Source of the DNA: Acidobacteriaceae bacterium
GTDB taxonomy: Bacteria; Acidobacteriota; Terriglobia; Terriglobales; Acidobacteriaceae
Length of the DNA stretch: 49,072 bases
Assembly (NCBI GenBank): GCA_027307045.1
Contig: DAHUXR010000022.1
Coordinates: forward strand, 1-49,072
Direction: 5' to 3'
This document shows, piece by piece, positions 7,341-16,488 of the stretch. A program made the translations under genes and the position numbers. Each line of letters starts with the position of its first letter. Position 1 is the stretch's first letter. The notes below the pieces were generated by a model. It was not told where the DNA came from. It searched no databases and saw only the letters and a list, made by a program, of their open reading frames with translations.

Positions 7341-9563
7341 CTATCGCGCTGCCGCGAGATTGTTTGAAACAGCTTCAATCGCCTGGTAAATCTTGGGATG
7401 TGTGCAAACTTCGTAATAGTAGCGGTCAGTGACGCCTTTGGGAGAGAAATCGCGCGCGTCAACATGGGTGATGCAGCCTTCACGCACGATGATGTGGTGA
7501 AAGCTTCCCTGCCCCAGCGGCACAAGGCCGGCATAAACGCGCACTGCGCTCTTCTGCCAGATCATCGGGACCTGCAGATCATAGGCTTGAAGCGAAATCT
7601 CCCCACGCAGCTTCTGGAACGCCGCCTCATTGATGTGGATGCCGCCAATGTTATAGCGCAGCAGAAATTCGTCGGGATTGCCGCCGGTATCTTCGTCTTC
7701 AACCGCCTTGAATGAGAACACATTAAACAGCAACTCGCGGTCTTTCATCAGCCCACGCACGCCTTTGCTGCAGGAAGAAAGACGGTCGCTCTCATTCAGT
7801 GCCTTTGAGATCATGATCTTCTTGTTGCCGTCCATCAGGTACATGGGCGCGGAATCCTGGTATGAAATTCCAATGCCAAGTTCCAGGCTTGGCAGGCCGG
7901 CGGAAAGTGATCGCTCATTGTAAGCGGTAACCACCTGGATGATTTCTTTTGCCAGCACGCAGGTTTGCGCCACGCCCAGCGCGGGTTCGCCGTCACGCTC
8001 AAACAGCGCCAGGATCAGCGCATCGCCTTCAATAAAGACCTTCTTTGCTTCATATTTTGGCAGCAGCTTGTTGATGGGATCATAAAAATTCAAGCTGAAA
8101 TACGAAGCGGGATTCAATCCTTTTTCCAGAAGCGTGCGCGTCAGCGTGGTCGATTCCCGAATGTCAGCTTTCAGCACCACGTGGTGGACCACTTTTTCTT
8201 CGGCCGGCTTCTGCTCTTCCGCCAGCAGAAATTCATAGAGCGTGTTGTTAATGGCGGAAAGCTCACGGAATCGCTCATTGGCCAGCACGTTCACGTTTTC
8301 CATGGCTTCCACCACCGCTTCCATGCGGCGCAGGTCGCGATGATAGCGCGTGAAGTCGGTAAAGAAACGCGCAGCCAGTTTTGCGCGTTCGGCTGGCTTG
8401 CAGCTTTCCACTTTTCTAACCGCGGCATGCAGTCCGTCGGGCGATAGTTTGCCATGCTCTTCCAGCAGCGTTTCCACGCGCCTGCGTTCCTCGCGGGAAA
8501 TGAGCGCGTTCTTGATCTGCTGGGGATTGATCGGCGGCGAATACTGCGCCAGCAGCGGCACAGCTTCATACGACGCAACCACGCTGTCGATCACGCCCTC
8601 GCGCTCCAGCAGCTCCGCCCATGCATTCAGCAGCGCTTTTTGCGCCTTGCCTTTGGCATTGCTGTCTTCAGGCGTGCCGCCGGCCATGATTTCATGCGCG
8701 TTTTCCGGAACATTGAGAAGTCCACCGACCATCGGGTCTTCCACATCCTTCACCAGCCCAAGCGATTTCAGGTATCGCGCGGCGATGTCGCGCATGGTTT
8801 CAAACCGGTCTTTATCGCGATCATAATTGCCCAGCATCACGTAATGCTCGGCATTGAGCAGGTTGTCCTGGCCATCTTCAGTGAATACCAGCCGGTTCAG
8901 GAACAGCTCGTATTTTGCCGTCATCGCATCGCCAAAGAGCGAGCGCCTGGTGCGTCCCAGGATTTCTTTCTCTGCTTCCCGCAGAATGACAAACAGGTCC
9001 TGGCCGGCGCGCCGCAGCACGGTCTTTTTGTTGATCTGGAAATGGGCAATCCGTTCGCGCATCTCCACGGTGCGGCTTTGCCCGGACTGGCGGGGACCTT
9101 CGTAGGATTTCACCCGATTGCGGCAGCGCTCCAGCGCCACGGCATATTGGTGCACCAGCTCGGTACGCTGAAATTTAAGGATCGCCAAACGAAAAAGCAG
9201 GTCGAGTGCAACGTTGTTCTCGGCTTTCGCCCGATTCAATGACACAATGTGCAGCTCGGTCAGTAACCGCTTAAACTCTGCCAAGTCTGATTGGCGGTTC
9301 CCATTGCCGTTCGGGCGCATCGGCGGGCGCCCGTTTGGCCGGTCGTCCGCAACCATGTCTTCTACATTCCCATGCTTGGCCACGAGTTTTAAAATGTGCT
9401 GGCGTGCAAGCTCAGTGAACTTGGAACTCAGGTAAACGTCGTGCCGGAGATTATCTATTCCCGTAACCAGGCCTTCCAAAACGAGCGAGGGTTCATCGCT
9501 GGTCACAACAAGCTGACGGGCGTAATCAGGCAAACTACCGCGTTGAAGGAACGAAAACGACAT
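7341..9563 (-). CDS. large protein with class III nucleotide-cyclase-type domain
   Basis: A 740-aa soluble protein. The first 455 residues are helical, charged and unrecognised. Residues about 460-600 fit the class III adenylate/guanylate cyclase core. ADIRESTTL carries the first metal Asp (467), and FIEGDALILAL carries the second (514), 47 residues apart. LNESDR supplies the Asn-x3-Arg pair (590/594) 76 residues later. These spacings fit active cyclases, so catalysis is plausible. Substrate choice is not clear. A C-terminal region of about 100 residues follows. No membrane segment or phosphodiesterase partner is seen. A Crp-family protein is encoded in the same window, though not adjacent. 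Possible alternative: a degenerate signalling domain without activity. Confidence 0.65.
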   Translation of the reverse strand: MSFSFLQRGSLPDYARQLVVTSDEPSLVLEGLVTGIDNLRHDVYLSSKFTELARQHILKLVAKHGNVEDMVADDRPNGRPPMRPNGNGNRQSDLAEFKRLLTELHIVSLNRAKAENNVALDLLFRLAILKFQRTELVHQYAVALERCRNRVKSYEGPRQSGQSRTVEMRERIAHFQINKKTVLRRAGQDLFVILREAEKEILGRTRRSLFGDAMTAKYELFLNRLVFTEDGQDNLLNAEHYVMLGNYDRDKDRFETMRDIAARYLKSLGLVKDVEDPMVGGLLNVPENAHEIMAGGTPEDSNAKGKAQKALLNAWAELLEREGVIDSVVASYEAVPLLAQYSPPINPQQIKNALISREERRRVETLLEEHGKLSPDGLHAAVRKVESCKPAERAKLAARFFTDFTRYHRDLRRMEAVVEAMENVNVLANERFRELSAINNTLYEFLLAEEQKPAEEKVVHHVVLKADIRESTTLTRTLLEKGLNPASYFSLNFYDPINKLLPKYEAKKVFIEGDALILALFERDGEPALGVAQTCVLAKEIIQVVTAYNERSLSAGLPSLELGIGISYQDSAPMYLMDGNKKIMISKALNESDRLSSCSKGVRGLMKDRELLFNVFSFKAVEDEDTGGNPDEFLLRYNIGGIHINEAAFQKLRGEISLQAYDLQVPMIWQKSAVRVYAGLVPLGQGSFHHIIVREGCITHVDARDFSPKGVTDRYYYEVCTHPKIYQAIEAVSNNLAAAR

Positions 9564-9680
9564 TTCGGCCGGGGTGTACGTGGGGGAATGTCTGGATTGT
9601 ACCCCAGCTGTGCGGCTTCAGTTACGTTACTATTGGCACCATAAAGGCAGCCAAAAGTCTTGTTCGTAACGCGCTTGTCC

Positions 9681-11333
9681 TTACTCTCCCATCTTTCTGG
9701 CTTTCTCAAATTCATCGCCCTGCTGCCAGCCGGCCAAGGTGGGCTGATTTGCCACGTCCCAGCCAAGGGCGAGTCCAAATTTCGCCAATTTGGCGTCGGC
9801 GGTAAAGTCCATGTCTGGCCGATATTGGTCAGAAGGCTGATGATAACGGTGGGCCACGTAATCGCGCTCTTTTTCTTCACCCCAGGCAAGATCATGCCCT
9901 TTGAAGAGAACGCCTTCATTCACGCTGAATGCCGGAACGCCCACCCGCGCAAGACTGAAATGGTCAGACCGGTAGTAATGCCCCGCTTCAGGATGATCGT
10001 CCGGCTGGATCGTCATGGAAAACTCTTTTGCCACTTTCTCGACCAGCGGATACACAGTTGTACGCTCGGCCCCGGATACCACGAGCTGCTGCGGCTCGCC
10101 CAGCGGCTGGATATCGTCATAATTCAGATCGAGTGAAATATTCCTGGCCGGAATAGGCGGATGCTGCCCCAGATACTTTGATCCCAGCAGGCCCTGCTCT
10201 TCCGCTGTGACCGCACCAAAAATAACCGTACGCTTGGGTTTCTCCTGGGCGGCTGCCAACACGCGCGCCAGTTCCAGAATAATTCCGCACCCTGTGGCAT
10301 TGTCCGCTGCGCCGTTATAAATGTTGTCGCCCGGCTCGTCAGGATGGATGCCCAGATGATCGTAATGCGCTGTGTACAGGATCGCCTGTTGCGCGGCCCT
10401 GGGATCGGAACCCTTTACCTTTGCCAGCACGTTTCTTGAAGTAAAGCTGCGCACCGCGCTTACGATTGTCTCTTTCACGCGAACCGGAAGTTCCACGGGC
10501 TTAAAGCCGCGCGTGGTTGCGTCATGCAGCATTTTGTCCAGGTCCATCCCGGCGGCTATCGCCAGTTTGCGCGCCACATCCAGCTGGATCCAGCCTGCCG
10601 ACTTCAGCTTGGGATCGGTATCGTCCTTAAGCAGCGATGACTCACCACTCCAGGAATTGCGCACTACCTCCCAACCGTAGCTGGCCATATCTGTTTTGTG
10701 GATCAGCACCACGCCCACCGCGCCGCGTCGCGCTGCTTCTTCATACTTGTAAGTCCAGCGGCCGTAATATGTGAGTGCGCGGCCTTTAAAGAAATTTGGA
10801 TCGTCTGACGGCGGCTCATTTACCAGCATGAGCAGCATCTTGCCCTTTACGTCCACGCCTTTGTAATCGTCCCAGTTGTATTCCGGGGCATTGATTCCGT
10901 AGCCTACAAAAACCAGCGGCGCATCAATCTCAGACTTTTGCGCGTGCGTCTGGTCGTTGGCTATGTAATCATCCGCAAATTTCAGTGCCATTTCTGGCCC
11001 GGACTTCGGAATAAAAGAGAACTTGGTTTGCTTGGGATCTGTGGTCACGCCAAAAAAATTGATCTTTTGGAAATATGTTCCATGCTCTCCGGCGGGCGCC
11101 AGACCGTAGCTCTTGAACTGTGCGGCAATCCAGTCAGCCGCCATATCGCCGCCCTTCTGTCCGGTTCCACGGCCCTGCAAAGAGTCGTCGGAAAGATACT
11201 TCACCGTGGCTCGGATTTTCTCCGCATCAATGGCATTCATGGCTTTCTGCGCGGCTGGTGGCAGCGCGTCTTGGGCCGATGCCGCGGATATACAAACGAA
11301 GACGATAGACAGGAACATGGCGAGTTTTTTCAT
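9681..11333 (-). CDS. M28-family secreted metallopeptidase with PA domain
   Basis: A 550-aa product with a signal peptide (MKKLAMFLSIVFVCISAASA). A protease-associated insert includes LVFVGYGINAPEYNWDDYKG. A zinc aminopeptidase domain follows. Likely zinc ligands and catalytic residues are His and Asp in YTAHYDHLG, Asp in GAADNATG, Glu-Glu in TAEEQGLLGSKY, Asp in LNYDD and His in YHQPSDQ. GAGGACTA precedes the ATG. Members remove N-terminal residues or process peptides in the periplasm or outside the cell. It is probably single, 77 bases upstream of the thioredoxin-like gene's stop on the same strand. Confidence 0.88.
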   Translation of the reverse strand: MKKLAMFLSIVFVCISAASAQDALPPAAQKAMNAIDAEKIRATVKYLSDDSLQGRGTGQKGGDMAADWIAAQFKSYGLAPAGEHGTYFQKINFFGVTTDPKQTKFSFIPKSGPEMALKFADDYIANDQTHAQKSEIDAPLVFVGYGINAPEYNWDDYKGVDVKGKMLLMLVNEPPSDDPNFFKGRALTYYGRWTYKYEEAARRGAVGVVLIHKTDMASYGWEVVRNSWSGESSLLKDDTDPKLKSAGWIQLDVARKLAIAAGMDLDKMLHDATTRGFKPVELPVRVKETIVSAVRSFTSRNVLAKVKGSDPRAAQQAILYTAHYDHLGIHPDEPGDNIYNGAADNATGCGIILELARVLAAAQEKPKRTVIFGAVTAEEQGLLGSKYLGQHPPIPARNISLDLNYDDIQPLGEPQQLVVSGAERTTVYPLVEKVAKEFSMTIQPDDHPEAGHYYRSDHFSLARVGVPAFSVNEGVLFKGHDLAWGEEKERDYVAHRYHQPSDQYRPDMDFTADAKLAKFGLALGWDVANQPTLAGWQQGDEFEKARKMGE

Positions 11334-11410
11334 TAGTCCTCTTTGGCAGAATGCTGATTGATTGCTACTGACTGCTTTTCATCCGCGACCGCGGATTAGT
11401 TTTTCGCTTC

Positions 11411-11911
11411 TCAACCGGGCTTAAATTCTGAAACATTTTCTCCCGGCTGAAAGATCTGCGCTGTTGCCACGCCACTCAGCGAGGCCAGCCGCCGATTCAG
11501 CTGTTCCACGTCCGCCTTTGACCAGCTGACGGTCGCGAAATCGATTTCGCCTTCAGATGACACCAGGAATGTCGTGGGAACATTCGTCAGCTTATAAGCA
11601 TTTGAAACCGGATACTTCCCCACCGGATCCAGCAATACCGGAAAGCTGATGTTGTATTGCTTGTTGAATGCCTGTGTGTCCGCGGCATTATCCTGTGAAA
11701 CGCCGACGAAGGTAAATGCGCGGCTTTTGGCATAAGCCTTATAAATGCGATCAAGATACGGCAACGCCATCTGGCACACCGGGCAGCTCACCTTAAAGAA
11801 CACCGCTACTACCGGGCCCTTCTTGCGTTCTTCCTTGAGTGAAAATTTACGGCCATCTAAATATTGCAGTTCAATCTCCGGCGCCTGAACTCCGGCTTCC
11901 AGTGCGGGCAT
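11411..11911 (-). CDS. thioredoxin-fold (AhpC/TSA-type) redox protein
   Basis: A 166-aa cytoplasmic protein with the pattern of peroxiredoxin/TlpA-like proteins. The N-terminus reads AGVQAPEIELQYLDG, VVAVFFKVSCPVCQM holds the CxxC active site, and VPTTFLVSSEGEI contains the cis-Pro. No signal peptide is present. GGAGGGGAG stands 7 bases before the ATG. Either thiol-disulfide exchange or peroxide reduction is possible. The CPVC motif favours thioredoxin-like exchange or an atypical peroxiredoxin. It is transcribed alone or just before the M28 gene. Confidence 0.8.
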   Translation of the reverse strand: MPALEAGVQAPEIELQYLDGRKFSLKEERKKGPVVAVFFKVSCPVCQMALPYLDRIYKAYAKSRAFTFVGVSQDNAADTQAFNKQYNISFPVLLDPVGKYPVSNAYKLTNVPTTFLVSSEGEIDFATVSWSKADVEQLNRRLASLSGVATAQIFQPGENVSEFKPG

Positions 11912-11982
11912 TGGGTCTCCCCTCCAGCTAAAGCTCTATTGTAGATAACTTGTGGGCTTCGTGAAAATCCTCGCAACCTGTC

Positions 11983-13410
11983 CTAGTGTGACGCCGCTTT
12001 CCGCGGATCGGCAATGCATGGGCCGCCATGATTTTCTGGCAGGTCCTTGCGCGGATTACCTCGTTCATCCCGATTATCGAAGAAGCAGTTCTGCGACTTT
12101 TGCGATGACCCCCGGAAGACCAATGACATTCCTGCAGTTATCTGGTTGGATTGATATATGTTGTCGCGGTTCGCTCCGGTTTGGCGGTTCGCGGGATAAT
12201 TCTTGAATGCGGTAGCGCTCGCGCCTGAAGAATTGTCCGCCAACAGCTTGTTGCCCACGATGACTGCGCCGGTGACGTCGCCGTGGAAAGCAAATCCAAT
12301 CACTCCTGATTTGTCGATTTGTACGGTATTATCCAGAAACTTAAAGTTTGCAAAAGTACCTACTCCGCCGAGCACAAAACCGTACCTTCGCGGATGAATG
12401 ATCTTGTTTCTCTCAATGATTACGCCATTATTCACCAGGCTATCGATGTTGAAACCATAGTCGGTGTTGATGGCCGTGTTGTCATGAAACGAGCCTCCCG
12501 CCAGGTCCCAGCCGCCATATGCGATCTGAACGCCCTCCACTACATTATTGCGGACTTCGGCTGTGGCGTTCGCCACGCATATGGTCGTGCAAACGAGGCA
12601 GACAGACTGCTTCACGCTGACGTTTTCAATGATGTTGTCGCGGTCTTGTCCTGGCTTGGAACGGTCCACCGACAAAATCCAGATTGGAAATGCCTCCCAG
12701 CGCGGATTGATTGCGCCGATTTCCGCGGCGATATTTACAACATTCACGTCATGTATCCGGTGCCCACCCAGGTCTGATCGCAGGTGGATCGCTTCCAGCG
12801 TAAGCGCGGTAATCCCGTTTTGCCGGGCCCGGGATTTCAGCGCGGGATAATTTCCATCGATCGCCAAATCTGAGATTTCAATTCCAGAAGCATTGTCTGA
12901 ATTAGTGCCAAAGACCAGGCCAATGCCGCTGTTCACTGGCATATGCTGAAGATTTTTGGGGTCCGTAATCGGCAGGTAGTCGCTCAGCTTCACCACCGTC
13001 TTGTCTTTCCCCGCGCCATGTATCTTCCATCCCTTGCCAATGGTGAAACCGGCTGGGTTCGGATGCGGAATGGCGATGAGGTAATCGTAGGCGCCCAGAG
13101 TTGAGAACGTCCCCGGCCCAAGACATACGGTCAAATTTTCTGTCTTCGCCACCGACTTTCTGGGATTCTGCGGGTCCGCGCATCCCTCGCTGTAGCAGCG
13201 CAGGATCGTGTCGAAAGCAGCCACGGTGCTGCCATCCCGCGCATCCGCCATGGAAGACCCGGGGCCGTCTTTCCCATTGCGAAGCGCAATGTAAACCCGC
13301 GTTGTGCCCTGAGGCAGAGATTTGGCTGGGGCCGAGCAATCAGAAACACTTGCCGCAGCTAATCCACAGCTCAACGATATAAACAAGAAGGTAATTTTGG
13401 TTCTGATCAT
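11983..13410 (-). CDS. secreted right-handed beta-helix protein
   Basis: A 475-aa product with signal peptide (TKITFLFISLSCGLAAAS) and many short repeats of Asn/Gly/Val-rich strands. Examples are VRNNVVEGVQIAYGG, SFHDNTAINTDYGFN and IIERNKIIHPRRYGFVLGG, typical of parallel beta-helix (pectin-lyase-like) repeats. No lyase catalytic motif could be assigned, and several Cys (CLVCTTIC) are present. It could bind or cut polysaccharide. The activity is not predictable from sequence. It lies 71 bases upstream of the thioredoxin-like gene on the same strand. Confidence 0.7.
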   Translation of the reverse strand: MIRTKITFLFISLSCGLAAASVSDCSAPAKSLPQGTTRVYIALRNGKDGPGSSMADARDGSTVAAFDTILRCYSEGCADPQNPRKSVAKTENLTVCLGPGTFSTLGAYDYLIAIPHPNPAGFTIGKGWKIHGAGKDKTVVKLSDYLPITDPKNLQHMPVNSGIGLVFGTNSDNASGIEISDLAIDGNYPALKSRARQNGITALTLEAIHLRSDLGGHRIHDVNVVNIAAEIGAINPRWEAFPIWILSVDRSKPGQDRDNIIENVSVKQSVCLVCTTICVANATAEVRNNVVEGVQIAYGGWDLAGGSFHDNTAINTDYGFNIDSLVNNGVIIERNKIIHPRRYGFVLGGVGTFANFKFLDNTVQIDKSGVIGFAFHGDVTGAVIVGNKLLADNSSGASATAFKNYPANRQTGANRDNIYQSNQITAGMSLVFRGSSQKSQNCFFDNRDERGNPRKDLPENHGGPCIADPRKAASH

Positions 13411-13658
13411 GTTTCACTTTCGTCAGGAAACTGGCGCCCTCTCAATAGATGCGCCATTGTCCGAGCTTAGATATGTCAAAAAAAATGCACCGTACTGGCC
13501 CGGCTTTTGAAACGGAGCCGGTAGTCTCAAAGTTTCTAATCGGCATTTTCCAGTTGGTTGCCATAATCAGGATATAATCCACCCATGCTGTAAGTTAAGG
13601 CCCGATTCCTTCCGCGCTCACGGTGCATCTTGGATTTCTTCCAAAGGGAGGCAAAGTT

Positions 13659-15287
13659 ATGGACCCTACGGCTCTCCTGCAACTGGTCTTAGTTTACAAA
13701 TGGTGGATTCTTGGATTTGTGGTTTTCCTTTTACTGCGAGTTGTTTTTCGCGGCAATGCTCCCATTGGCAAAGCTATGCGTGGTAAGCCCGGCAATGGCG
13801 TACCTCCGGGGGACAGCTGGTTTATTGAAAGCTCGGCGGGCGGCGATACACCTGTGCATTCCTGTTCCTTCGTCGAGTTTGATGGGCATGGCGACTACAT
13901 AGACTTTCATCAGCACACTGAAGCGTGGAAAAAAGTTCAAGAACTAGCTGGCGTCCAGCCTCTCCTGCTGGTGCTGTATTGCCATGGCTGGAGGAACAAT
14001 TCGCAATCGTTTGATGTGGTGAAGTTCGTGGATTTTCTGGGCCGCCTGGCCGCCCGTAAGGCCGTGGCCGGACAGAGGTATCGGGTGCACGGAGTGTATC
14101 TCGGATGGCGGGGAAATCTATACCATCCGTACGTCGACAAAAACACAGAAGCCTTCAAGGACACGATGAAGCGCTTTGGCGGGCCTGTGGTAAGCGCCAA
14201 ATGGCAGCGCCGCTTCGCGTGGACGGCCAATTTGCAGGAGGTCCTGAGCTATTGGAGCCGCCGCCGGGCCGCCGAGCATAAGGTGTCCAGCGTCCCCATG
14301 GCCCGCACAGTGTACACCTGCGCCACTCTGGTCAAATCCATTGATGCGGAAAAACAGCGAAGTATTGAGCAGTTGAACAGCAGCCGGGTAATGGTCATGG
14401 GGCATTCTTTCGGCGCGTTAATGCTGGAGCGGGCTTTGAACGCTACCTGCCTTGACCCGCTTATGGGCGAGTGGTCATGGTTCACTAAACCTACTGAGGG
14501 GGCGAAGGGCCATATGGCCAATGTGGACCCCCTACCCCTGGATTTTGTGTTCTTCGTCAACTCAGCTGCCCCTTCTCTTTACGCCAAACAAATGCGCGAT
14601 TTCCTTACGGGACACCAGCTCGCGCTGGAAAACAGCAAAGTCCCGTCGGCTTTTGCTCCTGTTTTCGTCTCGCTGACGTCATCGGCAGATTACGCCACGC
14701 GCTACGCCCATCCCGCCGCCAACCTGTTATGTGGCTTCTACAAGTCATTGCGGCGCATTTACACGCAATTGATTAAGATCGAAGGCAGATCTTGCAGCGT
14801 ATGGCAGAGCTGGTTTTTCCGTCGCACTCCGGGACATCAACCGCTCTTGGTGGATCACTGGCTGGAAGAACAGCAGGAGACTGGAGCTGCGCCCCAAACC
14901 CACGAAGAAATCCTGAATAAAAACCTGGACTACGAAACAGATAACCCGCTGTTTTTCTGGGCCCACACTTCTGACAAAGGCTGTCCGGTAAAACGCTGGA
15001 AGATCACGTTGCAATCTGCTCCGGCCGACAAGTCCTGGGCCGCCAGGTTCGGCCCTCTGCAGCCTTCACGCTGCTCCTACTGGTTCATTCGGTGCGACAA
15101 ACGCATTATTCGAGACCACAACGATGTATGGTCAGACACTACCATGGAAGTTTACGCCGCTTTGTACCGGCTGGTGGAATGGGCCCGCTATCCCGGGAAT
15201 GCTCATTCGTTTCAGCTTTTGAAAGATTACTGGGACAGCGGGGCGGGTAAACGCACAGAACTCAAAACGCAAAAGAAGGGCGCGTAG
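13659..15287 (+). CDS. membrane-anchored alpha/beta-hydrolase-like protein
   Basis: A 542-aa product from ATG 13659, which has GGGAGG 8 bases upstream. The frame's earlier start at 13623 lacks one. One N-terminal membrane helix (about 10-33) is followed by a large soluble domain. LVLYCHGWRNNSQSF fits an oxyanion/early strand region. VMVMGHSFGALMLERAL contains the Gly-x-Ser-x-Gly nucleophile elbow of serine hydrolases. No close family is recognised, and substrate and topology are unknown. The active site could face either side of the membrane. It is convergent with mutY. Confidence 0.6.
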   Translation: MDPTALLQLVLVYKWWILGFVVFLLLRVVFRGNAPIGKAMRGKPGNGVPPGDSWFIESSAGGDTPVHSCSFVEFDGHGDYIDFHQHTEAWKKVQELAGVQPLLLVLYCHGWRNNSQSFDVVKFVDFLGRLAARKAVAGQRYRVHGVYLGWRGNLYHPYVDKNTEAFKDTMKRFGGPVVSAKWQRRFAWTANLQEVLSYWSRRRAAEHKVSSVPMARTVYTCATLVKSIDAEKQRSIEQLNSSRVMVMGHSFGALMLERALNATCLDPLMGEWSWFTKPTEGAKGHMANVDPLPLDFVFFVNSAAPSLYAKQMRDFLTGHQLALENSKVPSAFAPVFVSLTSSADYATRYAHPAANLLCGFYKSLRRIYTQLIKIEGRSCSVWQSWFFRRTPGHQPLLVDHWLEEQQETGAAPQTHEEILNKNLDYETDNPLFFWAHTSDKGCPVKRWKITLQSAPADKSWAARFGPLQPSRCSYWFIRCDKRIIRDHNDVWSDTTMEVYAALYRLVEWARYPGNAHSFQLLKDYWDSGAGKRTELKTQKKGA

Positions 15288-15383
15288 CTCAAACTGGCAG
15301 AGCATTTCTGTTGAGCTGTGCCCATGACCGGGCCATGTAAATTCCAGCGCGGACAGATTTACGCAACGGGCTGGAGCGTAGTT

Positions 15384-16382
15384 TCACGCTCCCTCCTTCA
15401 ACTTTCTTAGTATTTTTCTTGTGAGTCCAGTAAGCGCAGAGCGCTCCACATTTTTCAGCGGCACCCAATGGCCCTTGCGGAGATTTCCCGCGAAGACCAG
15501 CACTGAATAGTCCGTGGTAGTGATGGAATGCATAAGCTTCATCAGAGGTTGCGAGGTCTGGCGCTTTTGGTTGTTTTCACTGCAGGCCGGAAGCTCCCAC
15601 ATGCCGGGCATGAGAGAACTATTTTGCGGACGCTGCTGTAGTAGCACACTGCCATTTTTCAGGCATAACGAATATTGCACAATAGCTTTTTTGCGGGCGG
15701 CTTTTTCCGGCTGCGGCAGCGCACCGCGCGAAGCGCACAACTCAAGCACTGGACAGACCGCGCACAAAGGATTTCCCGGCACGCAGACGACAGCTCCCAA
15801 CTCCATCATTGCCTGATTAAAGTCACCGGGGCTCTGCCGATCTAAAAGCTGGCCGGCAATTTCCCAGTACTGCTTCTCCTCAACGGGACCTGCATCCGCA
15901 GCTTTGTGACTTATGAGGCGATCAATCACGCGTTTGACGTTGCCATCCACCACGGCCACGGGCTCGCCAAAAGCGATGCTGGCCACGGCCGCCGCCGTGT
16001 AGCGGCCGACTCCCGGCAATTCCATTAGCTCAGGCGCCGTGCGAGGGAAAAAGCCTCGTCGCACAACTTCTTTGGCCGCGCCATGTAATGCCCGCGCCCG
16101 ACGGTAATATCCCAGACCGCTCCAGGCGGCGAGCACAGTGGACTCTTTTGCGCGCGCCAGTTTCTCCGCAGACGGGAACTGCGCAATAAACTGCCTGTAA
16201 CGCTCTTCGACCACCGCCACCCGTGTCTGTTGCAGCATGATCTCCGAAACAAGAATGTGGTACGGATCGGTTGCACCACGCCACGGAAGCTTGCGCTGAG
16301 ATTTTTCGTACCAGGCAAGCAAGAGTTGGCGGAACATGACTGTGTCCAGCCGGGCGTTACTTCTTTGTTGGGAGTCCGCCAT
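15384..16382 (-). CDS. mutY: A/G-specific adenine DNA glycosylase MutY
   Basis: A 332-aa protein. Residues 20-220 form the helix-hairpin-helix glycosylase. The catalytic Glu47 lies in SEIMLQQTRV, ELPGVGRYTA is the hairpin and VVDGNVKRV holds the catalytic Asp146. The iron-sulfur cluster loop Cys200-x6-Cys207-x2-Cys210-x5-Cys216 is intact. A short NUDIX-like C-terminal domain follows (about 225-332). MutY removes adenine mispaired with 8-oxoguanine. The C-terminal domain is a little shorter than in E. coli (350 aa total), which is common. A 7-bp inverted repeat, GGAGCGT and ACGCTCC (15373-15392), overlaps its stop codon. Confidence 0.93.
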   Translation of the reverse strand: MADSQQRSNARLDTVMFRQLLLAWYEKSQRKLPWRGATDPYHILVSEIMLQQTRVAVVEERYRQFIAQFPSAEKLARAKESTVLAAWSGLGYYRRARALHGAAKEVVRRGFFPRTAPELMELPGVGRYTAAAVASIAFGEPVAVVDGNVKRVIDRLISHKAADAGPVEEKQYWEIAGQLLDRQSPGDFNQAMMELGAVVCVPGNPLCAVCPVLELCASRGALPQPEKAARKKAIVQYSLCLKNGSVLLQQRPQNSSLMPGMWELPACSENNQKRQTSQPLMKLMHSITTTDYSVLVFAGNLRKGHWVPLKNVERSALTGLTRKILRKLKEGA

Positions 16383-16433
16383 GCTGCAAGAATTGTAGCG
16401 TAGTTAGTGGCGCACGCTTTTGGTCATGGCAGC

Positions 16434-16459
16434 AAAAAGCCAGCCCAAGATGGGCTGGC
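16434..16459 (-). terminator. Rho-independent terminator of the minor-pilin operon
   Basis: Read on the minus strand, GCCAGCCCA-TCT-TGGGCTGGC forms a perfect 9-bp stem. It is followed by TTTTT (plus-strand AAAAA at 16434-16438). It lies 30 bases after the last gene of the operon starting near 20574. Confidence 0.8.
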
Positions 16460-16488
16460 TGATAGTTAATAGTTACTACTTACTTGGT

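Noticed and set aside
8454..9242. 262-codon + strand frame opposite the cyclase-type gene
   Set aside because: Antisense shadow of a well-supported gene, His/Arg-rich, without a ribosome site.
15278..15370. tRNA-like sequence (GGGCGCGTAGCTCA...TGGCAGAGC) at the end of the hydrolase gene
   Set aside because: The acceptor and D-arm pattern fits, but the anticodon stem does not pair, and no T-arm or 3' acceptor strand follows. At best a tRNA fragment or chance match.
15373..15392. GGAGCGT/ACGCTCC hairpin at the mutY stop as a terminator
   Set aside because: The stem is only 7 bp and neither strand has a T run next to it.
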